DNA of 64,000 nucleotides from NCBI GenBank assembly GCA_025786725.1, contig JAHLTZ010000002.1, positions 372,001 to 436,000 of the forward strand, in the 5' to 3' direction. This document shows, piece after piece, positions 24,465-35,923 of this stretch (positions are counted from its first letter, which is position 1; every line of letters begins with the position of its first letter). A model generated the notes under the pieces. The model was not told the DNA's origin. It saw nothing but the letters and a program-made list of their open reading frames with translations, and made no database searches. The stretch is from Syncephalis fuscata (taxonomy: Eukaryota; Zoopagomycota; Zoopagomycetes; Zoopagales; Piptocephalidaceae). The translations under genes were made by a program, and so were the position numbers.

Positions 24465-27400
24465 ATGATGGCGCATCTTCTTACATTTTCCTTCTCGTCA
24501 ACTACTTCTGACGTCGAGGTAACAGTTGATCTGTCCGACGACGAGCAATCCACTCTTGATATATCTTCTACTAATCAATCACCCACCGTTCTTAATTCAT
24601 TTCCATCATTAGCGCTGTCTCAAAACAGATTGAACACAAATACATCACATATTCGATGCTTTGACAGCAGCGCTGCTACCATAGTAAAATCACCTATCAC
24701 TGGTGAACTTGTTAGCACATTACAACAACAACAACAAGAGAAGCAGTATTTAGATATGCAGAAGCGTGAACGTGAGCGCCATGAAAAGTTGGCAGCTATT
24801 CGTAAACAGCGTTTTGAACGTGAGCGTGAGTTTGAAATGTTGAGAGATTTACAGCGTCAGGAACTGTTAAATTATTCCGTGACAAGTTCAGACAATGGCA
24901 GCTATTTGATGCTTTATACTGAAGCTGATGATGTGGCATCCAATAGGGAACATAGCAGCAATCGTAGTAGTAAACATCATTTCAATTATAACAATAATCA
25001 GCATGCTCGTAAAAGTTTAACCAAATCTATAAAATATCCGCTCAATCAGCCAATAACTAATGAGCGTCGACAGTCACAAATTAAGAAACAAACAAAGTCT
25101 AAAAATTGTTTATCACCCACTTTGCACGCATTAACATCGAAAAAGTTGGCACAAAAACGTCGTAGTCAGCGCTACTCGGTGGCATCGTTGAATACACAAT
25201 CTACCAAAAGTAATCACTCAAATGGCTCTGGAATTAATCGACATCAACATATCTATGTTGCACTGCCCACTCTGCAGGCACAGCTTGAAAACACACTCGC
25301 TCCATCCACCTACATCTATGAACTACCCGCATCAGATTATAACTCAGTTACAGGCGAACAGCCCCGTAGTAGTTCAGATACGCATAGTTATATAGGGCCA
25401 TCACGTATTGCATCATTGCACCACTCAGCAATGAATCAGCAACATTTATCATGGCTTCCGAAATCCACGGCATTTCAAGAAAACTTTCAGCAAAACAGCA
25501 TTGTTCACGCTAATAGCTACTTTCTAGACAATGAAAATGACGATGAAGCACATTCCATTTGTGAGAATAAGACAAAAAGCACCATTCCTACCCACAGCCA
25601 CCAGATGGATCATTTGCATCATTGGCATCGCAGCGTGTAAAGTTTGCCCGTCCATTACATACCGCCATTAGTAATCGTATGGCTGCCTCTAATACAAACG
25701 ATACACTAGTAGTTCCAGAGAGTAGAGCACTGTATAATACATCTAAATTAAGCGGTGCTCATGAATCGTCATTATGTAACGACTCATCTCATGAATTTCT
25801 TGATATATCATCGCTACGATCGAGTACAGATGAATCATCGATCGATGATGATACCTCTCACAGTACTCATATTGATTCAGAAAAAGATTTGGCCAGAAAA
25901 GCATTAAAATCGACAGATGATCCAAGTTTGCCATGCTTAACATTCAGATTCTGGACTATATCAACGCTTTATGTTATTTTTGCGGCTATTTGCTCGCAAC
26001 TATTTTATTTTCGTGCTAACTTCGTCGCTTTCTCATCGTTTTTCGTCCAATTTACCGCTTATCCTTTAGGCCGTCTAATGGAAGCCATACTACCTACAAA
26101 AAACTACTCTATCGGTGCCATGCAATTCTACCTTAATCCAGGCCCGTTCAATTGCAAAGAACATATGTTAATTAGTGTAGCGGTTAATGCAGGTGGCATG
26201 GCTGCCTATGCCAGTGATGTTATTGCATCCGAGGAAATATTCTTTGATTTGCGTACATCAAGTCTATTAAATCTATCTATACTGTTGACCACTCAGTTCA
26301 TTGGCTTTGGATTGGCCGGTTACTTGAAAGAATTTCTGGTCCGACCAACTGCCATGGTCTGGCCTGTTCAACTGGTGCAAGTCACACTTTATAACACATA
26401 CACGCAAACAGCAATGCTAGGAATAATACAACATCGGGCCAGCTGATGGGTACGCCAGATACACAGCCATTAAGACATCAGGCTCGTTTGCCAGTAGCCA
26501 GAATATTGCAAGCAGCGTGGTTTAACACGACAACGTTTATTTATTATCGTATTCTGTGCGGCATTTGCTTATCATTTATTGCCACTAACAGTAATGCCCG
26601 TACTTACTTCGCTATCGCTTATATGTTTAGCAATGCCCCACAATGAATTTGCTCAATTATTGGGCTCTGGGATGCGTGGACTAGGTATGGGCACGCTTTC
26701 CTTTGATTGGGCTGCTATTGGTTCGGTGGCACCAATGTATACGCCATGGTGGGCGCAGGTTAACTTCTTCCTTGGTGCTATCGGTGTACTGTGGGTTGTA
26801 GCGCCATTGCTATGGTCATTTGACATTTGGTATGCTCGTATGTTTCCCATCGTATCGGCCCAACTATTTGACGAGCAAGGCCAGCCATTTGCCGTATGGC
26901 ATATTATCACTAGCACCTTTTCAATCGATACAAAAAAGCTAGCTAGCTATTCACAACTTCGTATGTCGCCTGTATTTGCTATTAGTTTTGGTGCGACTTT
27001 ATTTGCACTGGCCGCTTCCTGTACCCACGTCGCCCTCTACTATGGTAAGGATATGCTTAAACAATTGCGTGCGTCATGGCAAGATCACAGTGGACACCAC
27101 CATAAATATCAACAAAACAACTACAAGCCCGTCCATTGGCCTGTATACTTGGGTCTTTTTATTGCACCACTTGGCGGCGCTCTAATTGTATGTCAACTAC
27201 ACGCTTCCGCATTGCCATGGTGGGCATTATTGGTATCGCTATCTTTAGCTGCCATCATGGCGCTGCCCATTGGTATTATCCAAGCCGTTACAAATAGTTA
27301 CATTTCTATTGATGTACTTTTGGACAGCGTTTGCGGCTTTCTTTATCCAAGTCGTCCATTGGCCAGTATGCTATTCAAAGTCTACGGCACTTCCACAGTC

Positions 27401-28200
27401 TCACGAAGCCTAGCACTGGTATCCGATATGAAATTGGGTGAGTATATGAAGGTGCCACCGCGTAAACTGCTTATTGCTCAGTTATGGGGCAGTATAGTTG
27501 GTGTATTTATCAATTATGGCGTTATTACTTGGGTGCTGCAGAACAAACTCAAAGTACTAAGTGGAGCGACGCCCGACTCTACCGGTGGCTGGGATCCACG
27601 CAACACTAGAATATTCTACTCTTCAGCTATTATTTGGAACGTTGTTGGTCCTGAAAGCATATTCGGTACCAATTCGCCCTATCGTTTATTATGGCTCGTT
27701 GTATTGGCCGGTTATTGCTTCCCATACCGTTCTATCTACTGCATCGACGCTATCCTACTAGTAAATGGCGACTGGTCAATCTACCTTTAATGGCCCTTGG
27801 CGCCAGTGCTGTACCAAAATTGCCTGCCAACTTTCTACTTAGCAGTTTCATTGTGGCATTTGTGTCGCAATTTCTAGTGCGTCGCTGTCATAACCATCTA
27901 TGGAAACGTTATAATTATGTGTTTAGCGCCGCTTTAGATGCTGGTAGCCAGTTGGCTGCCGTAGCCGTGCTAATGGCTCTCTCAACCGTTGTATTTCCTG
28001 TGTGGTGGGGCAATGCCAAACCAAACGCGGAACACTGCAACTTATCCTTGCTGCACAAAGATTCTAGATATCATTTTAATTATCGACATGCTTTATTGTT
28101 TTTTATTCATTTGTCGATCTGTGTATTAATTGACTTTTCTTATCCTTCATTTAACACCATACTTTGCTTACACAACATATTGATCTTTCAAGCAATGTAA
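24465..28200 (+). CDS. OPT-family oligopeptide transporter with long N-terminal extension; two apparent frameshifts
   Basis: Model: exon 24465-25560, intron 25561-25604, exon 25605-26449, intron 26450-26501, exon 26502-28200. The first ~480 residues are a polar extension with poly-Gln and a predicted coiled coil (QKRERERHEKLAAIRKQRF). The OPT core follows: LTFRFWTIS, SSFFVQFTAYPLGRLMEA, LNPGPFNCKEH (NPG motif), TTQFIGFGLAGYLKEFLV, GMGTLSFDWAAIG, LPIGIIQAVTNSYISIDV and FPVWWGN. OPT proteins import oligopeptides, glutathione or metal chelates with protons. The conserved frame is lost by one base near 26396-26400 (after VTLYNT) and again near 27712 (between WLVVLAG and LPIPFYLLHRRYP). Either the gene is a recent pseudogene or the sequence has base-calling errors. 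Confidence 0.85.
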
Positions 28201-28305
28201 TCTAATAAATGCTTGAATATTTTACATCCATTACTTGTATGTTTAGTGCAAGTTATAAAATAATACACAGGAATTTAGACATACTTGTAATTTTACTAAA
28301 CTAAT

Positions 28306-29014
28306 TTAATGTTCGTTATTTGCATCGACATTACCAATAAGATATTCAAGATAAGAAGTTGGTCGAGTAGTTGATGTAGATTCAGTCTGACCTGATGTTT
28401 GCTCGTCTGTTGATGTAGCATGTTGTTTATCTTCAGTTATATCATCTGTCATTGTCTCTTCCGCCTCCTCTTCTTGTTGTTGTTGTTGCTTACTCTTTTC
28501 CTCGGCTATTCAATAATAATTTATTGTTAGCGTCATTAGTCTATCATTTATCTTGCAGTTTACCTTGTCGCCGAAGTGTAGCAAGACTTGTCTTAATTTC
28601 TGTACGCATTTCAATCTGATAAGCTTCTTTGTCCAAGAACGTCTGCCTGGCCACTCTTTTTAAATCATCGTACAAATGCTTTCTATTATGTGTTAGTCTT
28701 TACGAACAAATTACTCGTGAATATTTACCGTTCCAACTGGTCCAATACTGCTCGATGAAAGTAGGCACGCGATCGCAGTACATGAGGAGAGTGTTCGGCT
28801 AAATCGCGTGCAACACGATCTACTTGTTCTAGTAAACGTTTGCCGTGTTCCTAAAGGAACAACGTAAGCACGATAGTTTGCATGACTAGTTGTAATAGCC
28901 TACATGTTCTTGGAATTCAGTCAATAGCCTTTTACGCATCCGGTCAAAGGCGCCTTGCTGCTTAACCTGCTGAACCAAGTCATCTGGCGTTATTTCAATA
29001 TCTTGTGCCGACAT
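28306..29014 (-). CDS. SHG1: COMPASS component Shg1 / BOD1-like protein
   Basis: Minus-strand exons encode MSAQDIEITPDDLVQQVKQQ followed by GAFDRMRKRLLTEFQEHEHG, KRLLEQVDRVARDLAEHSP, an aromatic/charged helical segment, then a Gln/Glu-rich acidic tail ending VDANNEH. The pattern V..(L/V)K..G.FD..R..LL and the following three-helix stretch are those of the Shg1/BOD1 family. Shg1 is an accessory subunit of the Set1C/COMPASS H3K4 methyltransferase in fungi; animal BOD1 proteins bind PP2A. A nuclear role in COMPASS is inferred from family. The exact intron ends are approximate. Confidence 0.75.
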
Positions 29015-29378
29015 AACGGCATAGTATACATAAAATGGGGAAAACACCGTGTTTGACCCAATAGATAATTGGCCATTCGTGCATTCTATATTATTACAAT
29101 TATTACAATTGTTATTTAACATTTGTTAATTGTTGCAGTTGCATAAATAATATGATTGACGCCATTTTAATAAAATATGATAGCATCAATACAAACATAC
29201 TCTTTCTAACATAGGTATTGGCGTCTATGTACCAATTAAATTGTATTCAGGGTATTACGATGCCCAGTTACACGCTTGTGCCCCTACTAAATTGATATCG
29301 GCAGTGATGGGAAATGAAGCCGCGCTTCTTTTCACTTAGTATTTCTTTTGTTAGTTTTCGCTGATTTAAATTGCCAAC
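29015..29378. other. Divergent promoter region
   Basis: About 360 bp between divergent Shg1-like and heme oxygenase genes. An ATTATTACAATTATT motif occurs near 29090-29110. No gene recognised. Confidence 0.4.
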
Positions 29379-31228
29379 ATGGATTCCAATAGTCATGGCT
29401 CGCTTACTAGCCTGAAAGACATTGAAGCAGCCGCTACTGCTGCTGGCATATCGCCCAATGAACTGCAAGAACTGTTTTTCTCCGCTAAGGCTCAGTGTCC
29501 AGCATTTAGTCAAGGCTGTCCCTACGCGAAGTTCACAAACATCGAGGCACCTGCCCATAACCTCACTGCTCAATGGTAAGCTGTCACCGTTCATTGTACG
29601 CCCTTTATTGCCTTATTAACATGCATCTTAATGAAGCCCCGCCTTCCAAAACGGTAAGCCTAGACGACCATTCCGAAAATTACCGATCATGCTCTAGATA
29701 TCTGATGCGATAATGCGCCCTTTCATCTGATATAGGCTGTCCATTTAGCCATAAATCACCGGAACAGGTGGTAGAACTTTTACGCAATGTACCCCATGGT
29801 CATAAGGCGTGTCCGGCCCTACAGCACGGCAGTAAGTTACTTGTACATCAGGGGTGGTTTAGCAGTATTATCAGATGCTTTTTCTTCAAAAGAATTTCTA
29901 AAATCCGACGATATACTATTAGAGCATATCAATCGGAATATGGCATTAGACAGAGCCATCATTTACTTTTTACCTTCTTGATACTTACAAGCTATTGTTA
30001 TTGCAACTTGCAGAAGTTAACAATCTACCAACGTGTTCTGACGGTGAGACATTGTTAAACGCCTTGCAAAACCTTCGTTTGGATCTATTTGTACTTGACA
30101 ACGGCCACGACGAAGAGAATATGCCTGCTCCTATAGCACTTGCTCAGGAATTGCGCAGTGGCACGGCTAAGTTCCATAGACTAGCTCAACGTTCAGCATT
30201 CATCAAGTAAGCTAAGCGGCTTGTCTATAATGATATAAAGCAATATTAACTTGGCTACTTTCTATAGACGATATACGCGTGGTGAACTTGATAAGGAAGT
30301 CTATGCTCAGTTTTTACTTTCTCTACACTGTGTGTACAGGTATGTTTAGTTAATTAGTTGGATGAATTGTATTAATGAAACATGATAGTGCATTGGAGAA
30401 AGCACTAGAGCAGCACAAAGATCATAAAGGACTTAAGCTCATCTATTTTGATGGTAAGCTTCGCCGTTTACCCGCTATTGAAGAAGGTAATTATACACTA
30501 CTATAAACACACAACCAATATACTAAGTAGCATGAACGCAATTAGATTTACACTTTTATTTGGGAGACAGCTGGCAAGACCGCATTGGACAAGTGCCAAA
30601 GGCAGCACAAGCATATGCTGACCGACTAACTGAACTGTCCAAGACCAATCCCAATTTACTGGTGGCTCACAGCTATACACGTTATCTTGGAGATCTTAGT
30701 GGTTAGTTGTTTTGATTGTAGTAATAACACAATGCTCATATTTAAATTATAGGTGGGCAGATTTTGGCAAAAAAGACGCGCAAACATCTTGAATTGCCAT
30801 CGGACCAAGGCACATCATTTACGAATTCCACACCATTGACGATGTAAATGCCTTTAAGGATATCTATCGTGCTGCCTTAAACGAAATTCCTGTAGATAAT
30901 GAAACTCGAGGTAGGTTATTAAAGATACATAAAGCTTCTACTAACTGATTAACCATTTAATAGATGCCATTGTAAACGAGGCAAAGTATGCCTATGAATT
31001 GAATGTCAACGTATTCGAAGCACATGAACATTTACTCACTGCAAATACAGCTAAACGTGGGCAGGGTAAGTTGTTTATTGAAGCTGTTTATTAAACTCAA
31101 ACTTTATTTTATTAGATGATGGACAGTTACGTCGATCAATCGGTAAATATATAGCAATAGGTGCATGGATTGCCGTTGCCGTTGCATTTCTTCATCATCG
31201 TGGTGCATTTAATGCACTGCGTAAATAA
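29379..31228 (+). CDS. Heme oxygenase, tail-anchored, with N-terminal Cys-Pro repeats; one apparent frameshift
   Basis: Exons start at 29379-29575, a 17-nt exon 29637-29653, 29736-29831, then probably 30014 onward. The N-terminus carries repeated Cys-Pro units: QCPAFSQGCPYAKF, QCPAFQNGCPFSHK and KACPALQHG. The catalytic domain follows: ELRSGTAKFHRLAQRSAF (heme-ligand His region), LEKALEQH, FYLGDSW, VAHSYTRYLGDLSGGQIL (distal-helix motif), VNEAKYAYELNVNVFEAH. The C-terminus has one hydrophobic segment (IAIGAWIAVAVAFL) as an ER tail anchor. The enzyme splits heme to biliverdin, CO and iron. Near 30820 the conserved SFYEF reading needs one more T than the three present, so a one-base deletion or sequence error lies there. 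The Cys-Pro units look like heme regulatory motifs; that function is inference. Confidence 0.88.
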
Positions 31229-31465
31229 TTGCCATTTATGCCTGCATTTCATTCAATTAATAAAGTTGATTATAACTGCAAAATGTTTATTTGCTGGTAT
31301 TGACCAAATAATAGTTTAAACCAAATGAAATGTCCTGCATTATGTAATGATTGTATGGTTGTGTAATTTAAATGAGCCATGAAAATAGGTATTGAGTTAC
31401 AGAAATTAACAAAGCTTAATGTTTAGATTTGATGCCAGAACTAATTGCGTCTTAAGCCTGCATTT

Positions 31466-31801
31466 CTAGAGTTTTGCTGTATGCTTATTGATGGGTGTCG
31501 AGATCGTGTTGAAGGTTCTTTTCGCTCGCTGACAACTGGGTAAACTCATTTTAAGTTTGGAAATTTCGGTACTAGTCGTAGGGGTCTTGACTTGGCTTTC
31601 ATAGTATTTAAGCTTCTTAGTTATGTCATTTTGACGGGCATGTATGTCGTCTAATGACTTTTGAATATCCTTTCGATACTGAGCCTTTGCTTTGTCATCG
31701 GCCGGATTTCCTGGAGTTGGCATTGGCTTTGCATCGACCATAGTGGTGCCGACGATGAAGATGGCGGCAAGGGCGCAAATAGCAATAGTTGATGCCTTCA
31801 T
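31466..31801 (-). CDS. Small secreted protein, 111 aa
   Basis: A single-exon frame begins with a clear signal peptide (MKASTIAICALAAIFIVGTT, likely cleaved after MVDA) followed by KPMPTPG and a Lys-rich helical region (KAKAQYRKDIQKSLDDIH, ITKKLKYYESQV). There are only two Cys, one in the leader and one near the C-terminus, so it is not a disulfide-rich effector. The TTMVDAKP junction recurs in the secreted protein at 33436-33663. A TTAAATAG box lies about 120 bp upstream of the ATG. Function unknown. Confidence 0.75.
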   Translation of the reverse strand: MKASTIAICALAAIFIVGTTMVDAKPMPTPGNPADDKAKAQYRKDIQKSLDDIHARQNDITKKLKYYESQVKTPTTSTEISKLKMSLPSCQRAKRTFNTISTPINKHTAKL

Positions 31802-33435
31802 GGTAATGTTGGTGTAGTGCTGTAGACGAGTATTGGGATAAGTTAGATGCGTAGTAGAAGATAGGCTGCTGAGTGTATGTTGAGATTAAAGTATCAAACA
31901 TAAACTGTGTTCCAAGTAGGCACTATTTAAATCTATTGTCGCACTGGTGTAGCATAGGATATAATGTTAGTAACTCTGCTAACAGTATGTTTTACCAATG
32001 TAAATTGCATACAACAGTCAGGTCAATACTGAAGCAGTACTATGATTGCTTACTGTTAAAGCCTTAACTTAAAATCAGTGCGTTAGTGACAATTGTGTAG
32101 AATCTAGACTCAATGTTTATTTTAGTTACTGCATAAAATACAGGTTTACCCTTATTCTTATCTCATTACATTCTGCTGGCCTGCTTCATACTTATGCAAA
32201 GCATACTTTAACATGCATATCTAAACCATGGACACAATTAAAAATAAATCATTTATGTTCATGTAGAGATTGATGCATTCAAACATTAATAAATGTATCT
32301 ATATCTATTGATGGGTAATTATTGATTTATTAGTACTATTTCAACTGTATTTGTTTAAATATATACATGTTTTTGTAAATATATTATCAATTGTTTTAAT
32401 GTTCCAACTGATATTTGTATGCTACCAAGAACTTGATAAACAAATGTATCAAGTACTCTACAGCTTGCTAATATATTTGATTGTGCCTTTGTCTGCAGAA
32501 CAGCATGCTTACAAGCTGAATTCGTTAATTACATTCAACTATCTCGATTTTGTATTCCGTTTACTCCATTCATAACCAGTTTTCTATATTATTGCATGCT
32601 AATTTGATTTATTAATAGATGACTTTGACTTCAGTATACGCGCATTTATGTTATTTGGTTCGTAGCCAATCATTTTATTAAGTTTTATTATCCTGATAGT
32701 AGCAATACACAGCGCATCTTTGTATTTCATCGATTAGTGATGTAGAAAATTAAATATTATGTATTGATTTTTATCGCGTCTATAGATTCTATGAATAGAT
32801 AATGAATTTGTATTTTGATATAGCTTATCCATAATGAATCATAATAAATCAAGCGTATTATAATTGATATTATTCATATATAATATGTTGTTCAGTTATA
32901 TGCTTTATTTTTAAGCACACTAACATAGCAATATAATTACAACATTAGGACAGTAACACTGATGTGGGTACAAATAAATACAATAGACTGTATTGTCAAC
33001 AAATATGGTCACAATCTCTACATATTAAATTATTATGTGAATGACCATATTGCAGCAACTAAGCTAATTTATGTTAATAGCCAATACATTGCATTTATGT
33101 CTATCTAATGTTGATGGGCAACATAGATAGTATTTATCATTTGTTGAATATAAGGCAGCAAAAATACATATAAAAATAATTACGCTAGATTGAAATGAAA
33201 CCATATGTTTATTACTACAGATTTGCATAGCTGAATAGACGCATCTAAATGCGGAGTGCTAGTAAAATAATAAAACCATTGATCAAAGATGGATAAACCG
33301 GAACATTGGCTAGAACTTTGTATAAAAATAGACTAGATGGCAGTTGTCAAATGGTTTTGATTTTTGCCAAATGTATACCTAATGCATGTTGAACTAGCAG
33401 TTTAGTTGCACTACCAATGCTCATTTCTTGGAAAT
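31802..33435. other. AT-rich gene-poor region
   Basis: About 1.6 kb. It holds the promoter of the small secreted protein (TATA-like box at 31923-31932), then AT-rich DNA. Short open frames such as 32351-32575 are hydrophobic but lack any family feature. Confidence 0.4.
31923..31932 (-). promoter_or_regulatory. TATA-like box of small secreted protein gene
   Basis: ATTTAAATAG on the minus strand, about 120 bp upstream of the start codon at 31801. Similar boxes at similar distance precede the secreted-protein genes at 33436-33663 and 63515-63871. Confidence 0.55.
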
Positions 33436-33663
33436 TTAAGGCTTTTTTGGTAATTCAAGGTGACGAAATTCCTTAGTAGGCTGGAGTTTAGGAGATGCTT
33501 GAGAGGGAGGAGATTCTTGAAGCCGAGTAAGCGCACCAAAATCGACGCGGCGAGTTAGAACTGGTTTAGCATCCACCATCGATGTATTGATTACAAAAGC
33601 CACGACGAGGGTATAGACGGCAGCGATAGAAAGCTTTATGGTGATGTTGATTTGTTGCAGCAA
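33436..33663 (-). CDS. Small secreted protein, 75 aa
   Basis: Single-exon frame with a hydrophobic leader (IKLSIAAVYTLVVAFVINTS) and predicted cleavage near MVDA, then KPVLTRRVDFGALTRLQE and a Pro/Ser/Gln-rich end (ESPPSQASPKLQP). The SMVDAKP junction matches that of the protein at 31466-31801, suggesting diverged paralogues sharing leader and promoter. A TTAAATAG box is about 112 bp upstream. No Cys. Function unknown. Confidence 0.65.
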   Translation of the reverse strand: MLQQINITIKLSIAAVYTLVVAFVINTSMVDAKPVLTRRVDFGALTRLQESPPSQASPKLQPTKEFRHLELPKKP

Positions 33664-34131
33664 ACGAGCAGAGCAGAAAATATAATGATCTAATATAGAG
33701 TAAGTAATAGTGAGTATTTGGTAAAACTAGAGTATGATGTTGATATCGCTAGTCAGCTGTGTATATTTTGTGGGCTATTTAAGTAGATGGCTATACTGAG
33801 ATACCAATGCTGTAACGAGTCTTTTATGATCTAGGTCATAGTTCATGACTTATACAAAAGGCGAGATTTGTCCATTGCATGTACAAGGTTACCGTGTAGA
33901 GCTAATGGCCCTATAAGCCCTCTCTGTACTAGCTGCACTTATTATAGTACAGTGAAAGGCATAGGTCTGATGTTACATTTGTTTTCTGTTTCTCGCTCTA
34001 ACAGAACTTGCCATTTAATTCTTTTATCCAAGTTCTTTTTGCAATTTTTAAACACCAGGCCTTTGTTGATAGGCCAATATCCTGAATCGCGCATCTATGA
34101 AAGGGAACTTGTTTCTACTCCTCTAATAAAC
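33664..34131. other. Intergenic region
   Basis: Promoter of the small secreted protein (box at 33775-33783), then sequence without a supported gene. An open frame from 33868 runs into the weak secreted-protein candidate at 34132. Confidence 0.4.
33775..33783 (-). promoter_or_regulatory. TATA-like box of small secreted protein gene
   Basis: CTTAAATAG on the minus strand, about 112 bp upstream of the start codon at 33663, in the same position as the box at 31923. Confidence 0.55.
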
Positions 34132-34647
34132 ATGCATACTTATCATTTGACTCGATTATTGATGATTGCTTGGTTAGTGACAATTGCCGGCACAATGGTT
34201 GAAACTGTTGCGGCACATATTAATAACAATATAGAATATTTCTTCATACAGTTAATAAACATCATTATTCATACCCGCACAACTAGGCCACTTTTGTAAA
34301 AATATATTTGATTTTAATTTGTACCCATTTGGCTTGTTCAAATATGCTATACTGCACGAACTACACCATTGATGTGAAATGGAAACCAATAACAATACGT
34401 TCACATGGTGGCAATAAGTGCAGGTATTTTAATAGATCGATAACGCGCTAGTACTCGGTCTAGACTTTGCATCCAACTGTTCGACAATTAAGCTAATGAT
34501 GCGGCAATAGCAACAATCCGGCATATGTGCAATAGTAATTTATCTAACAATCTGCGTTACCGTGTCAAACAGCTCGCCTATGCAGCGCAAACTGGATTTA
34601 CTGGTGCTATGAAGCCAGTGACAATGCATAACTAGACCTTGTTGCTG
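34132..34647 (+). CDS. Possible secreted-protein gene or remnant
   Basis: The frame at 34132-34299 starts MHTYHLTRLLMIAWLVTIAG followed by TMVETVAA, a good signal peptide whose end resembles the TMVDA junction of the two nearby secreted proteins. About 190 bp later an open stretch at roughly 34494-34647 reads ANDAAIATIRHMCNSN and RYRVKQLAYAAQTGFTGAMK before a stop. It could be a second exon. The intervening sequence has no convincing exon-intron structure, so this may be a decayed paralogue. Confidence 0.3.
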
Positions 34648-35923
34648 CTTTACCCAAAAACTCAAGTACAATTTAGAATACATGCAAATTGCTTTTTAAA
34701 ATTCATTGCTATCACCCATTATTGACTGTCGCATAATGATGTTTTTTGTAATAAAGCACTAAACTTGTTTATTGGTGTTATTGATTGCTGGGTCATCAAG
34801 TAGTATGAGCATTGTTTTATTTTATGGCAAATAGTATTTATGTAGTAAATTGCATGATTACTTAGTAGGTTTCTTGTAAAACACCTGAGACATTTATAAT
34901 AGTATCAAGCAATTGTGTCGATTATTAGGAGTAAATTAGACCAGGCATTCTACTGCATGTTTATTTGTAAATAAATAATGTCATGCGTGAATAAATAAGT
35001 AATACCGTATTAATTAGTTAATTATTGCTATTAATTTAGTTATGCTAATAAAAAATCAATTTATTAAATCGCTCTAGCTAGATAGGAACAATTATCCTTA
35101 TATTCAATTAGCTATAAAATTACTTTGCAATTCAGCTGTAATAAAATTTAGTTATTAGCAATTTTAAAAGAGACTATATTATACATTTGAACAATTATAA
35201 ATTTATTTAAATTAACTGTAAGCTGAGCTCAACTCAACATATACGAAAACAAGATGCAGGTGGGTATACTTTGCAATAATAGCAGCGGCAATCAAGGCCG
35301 CTGGGTAAAATCAATTACATCAGTATATACTGGCGAACAAAGGATAAATGTGCTTGCTATTAATGCACTAGGTTACAAAGTGTAAGCACTGATGGTATAA
35401 GCTAGTGTTAAATTGTGTTGCTAAAAACATTTTAGAGTAATTATTGCTAATAATAGTAGATGGCGGTGAGGGCACAAACAGAGTACTACCAAATATTACT
35501 CTGCTGAGTACGTTTACCCTTCGTTTGTTTCATAATTAAACAATTACCAATTGGTTGTTTCTTTCAATAATCTCTCTTTTATTTAAACCGATGATCATTA
35601 CCATATTTTATTAATAGAAATATCAAAGAGCGAAAATAAACAATATTTTATCTTAAACAAAATAGAAACTGTTTGACATACATATATATTCGGACATTTG
35701 CGTGCCATGCGCTCAATATGGCAGTAAAGAATGTTTTTGAGAACTTCACACCATTAGCTCTATATTTAGACCACGGCACTGCAACCGTGAGTGTTATGCC
35801 GACATTGGTGTAACGACAAAATACGTGGAGCATCAAAGCAAGCATTGCTTTTAAAAAGGAAATGGATTGCCAAAAATTGAGTTCAACTGCTATCTTTACT
35901 GTTTATTTGTTAGCTACTACAAT
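34648..35923. other. AT-rich intergenic region
   Basis: About 1.3 kb upstream of the UDP-glycosyltransferase. A short open frame at 35253-35384 (starting MQVGILCNNSSGNQGRW) has no recognised family. Otherwise nothing seen. Confidence 0.35.

Noticed and set aside
24210-24476. Minus-strand frame of 88 codons upstream of the OPT gene
   Set aside because: Basic, low-complexity, covers the OPT promoter, no family feature; at most part of a leader transcript.
29832-30013. Extra heme oxygenase exon (frame reading GGLAVLSDAF..)
   Set aside because: The stretch has no GT donor before the next acceptor, and direct joining of 29831 to 30014 keeps frame.
32351-32575. Hydrophobic 74-codon frame
   Set aside because: AT-rich DNA readily yields Leu/Ile/Phe-rich frames; no leader, promoter or conservation evidence.
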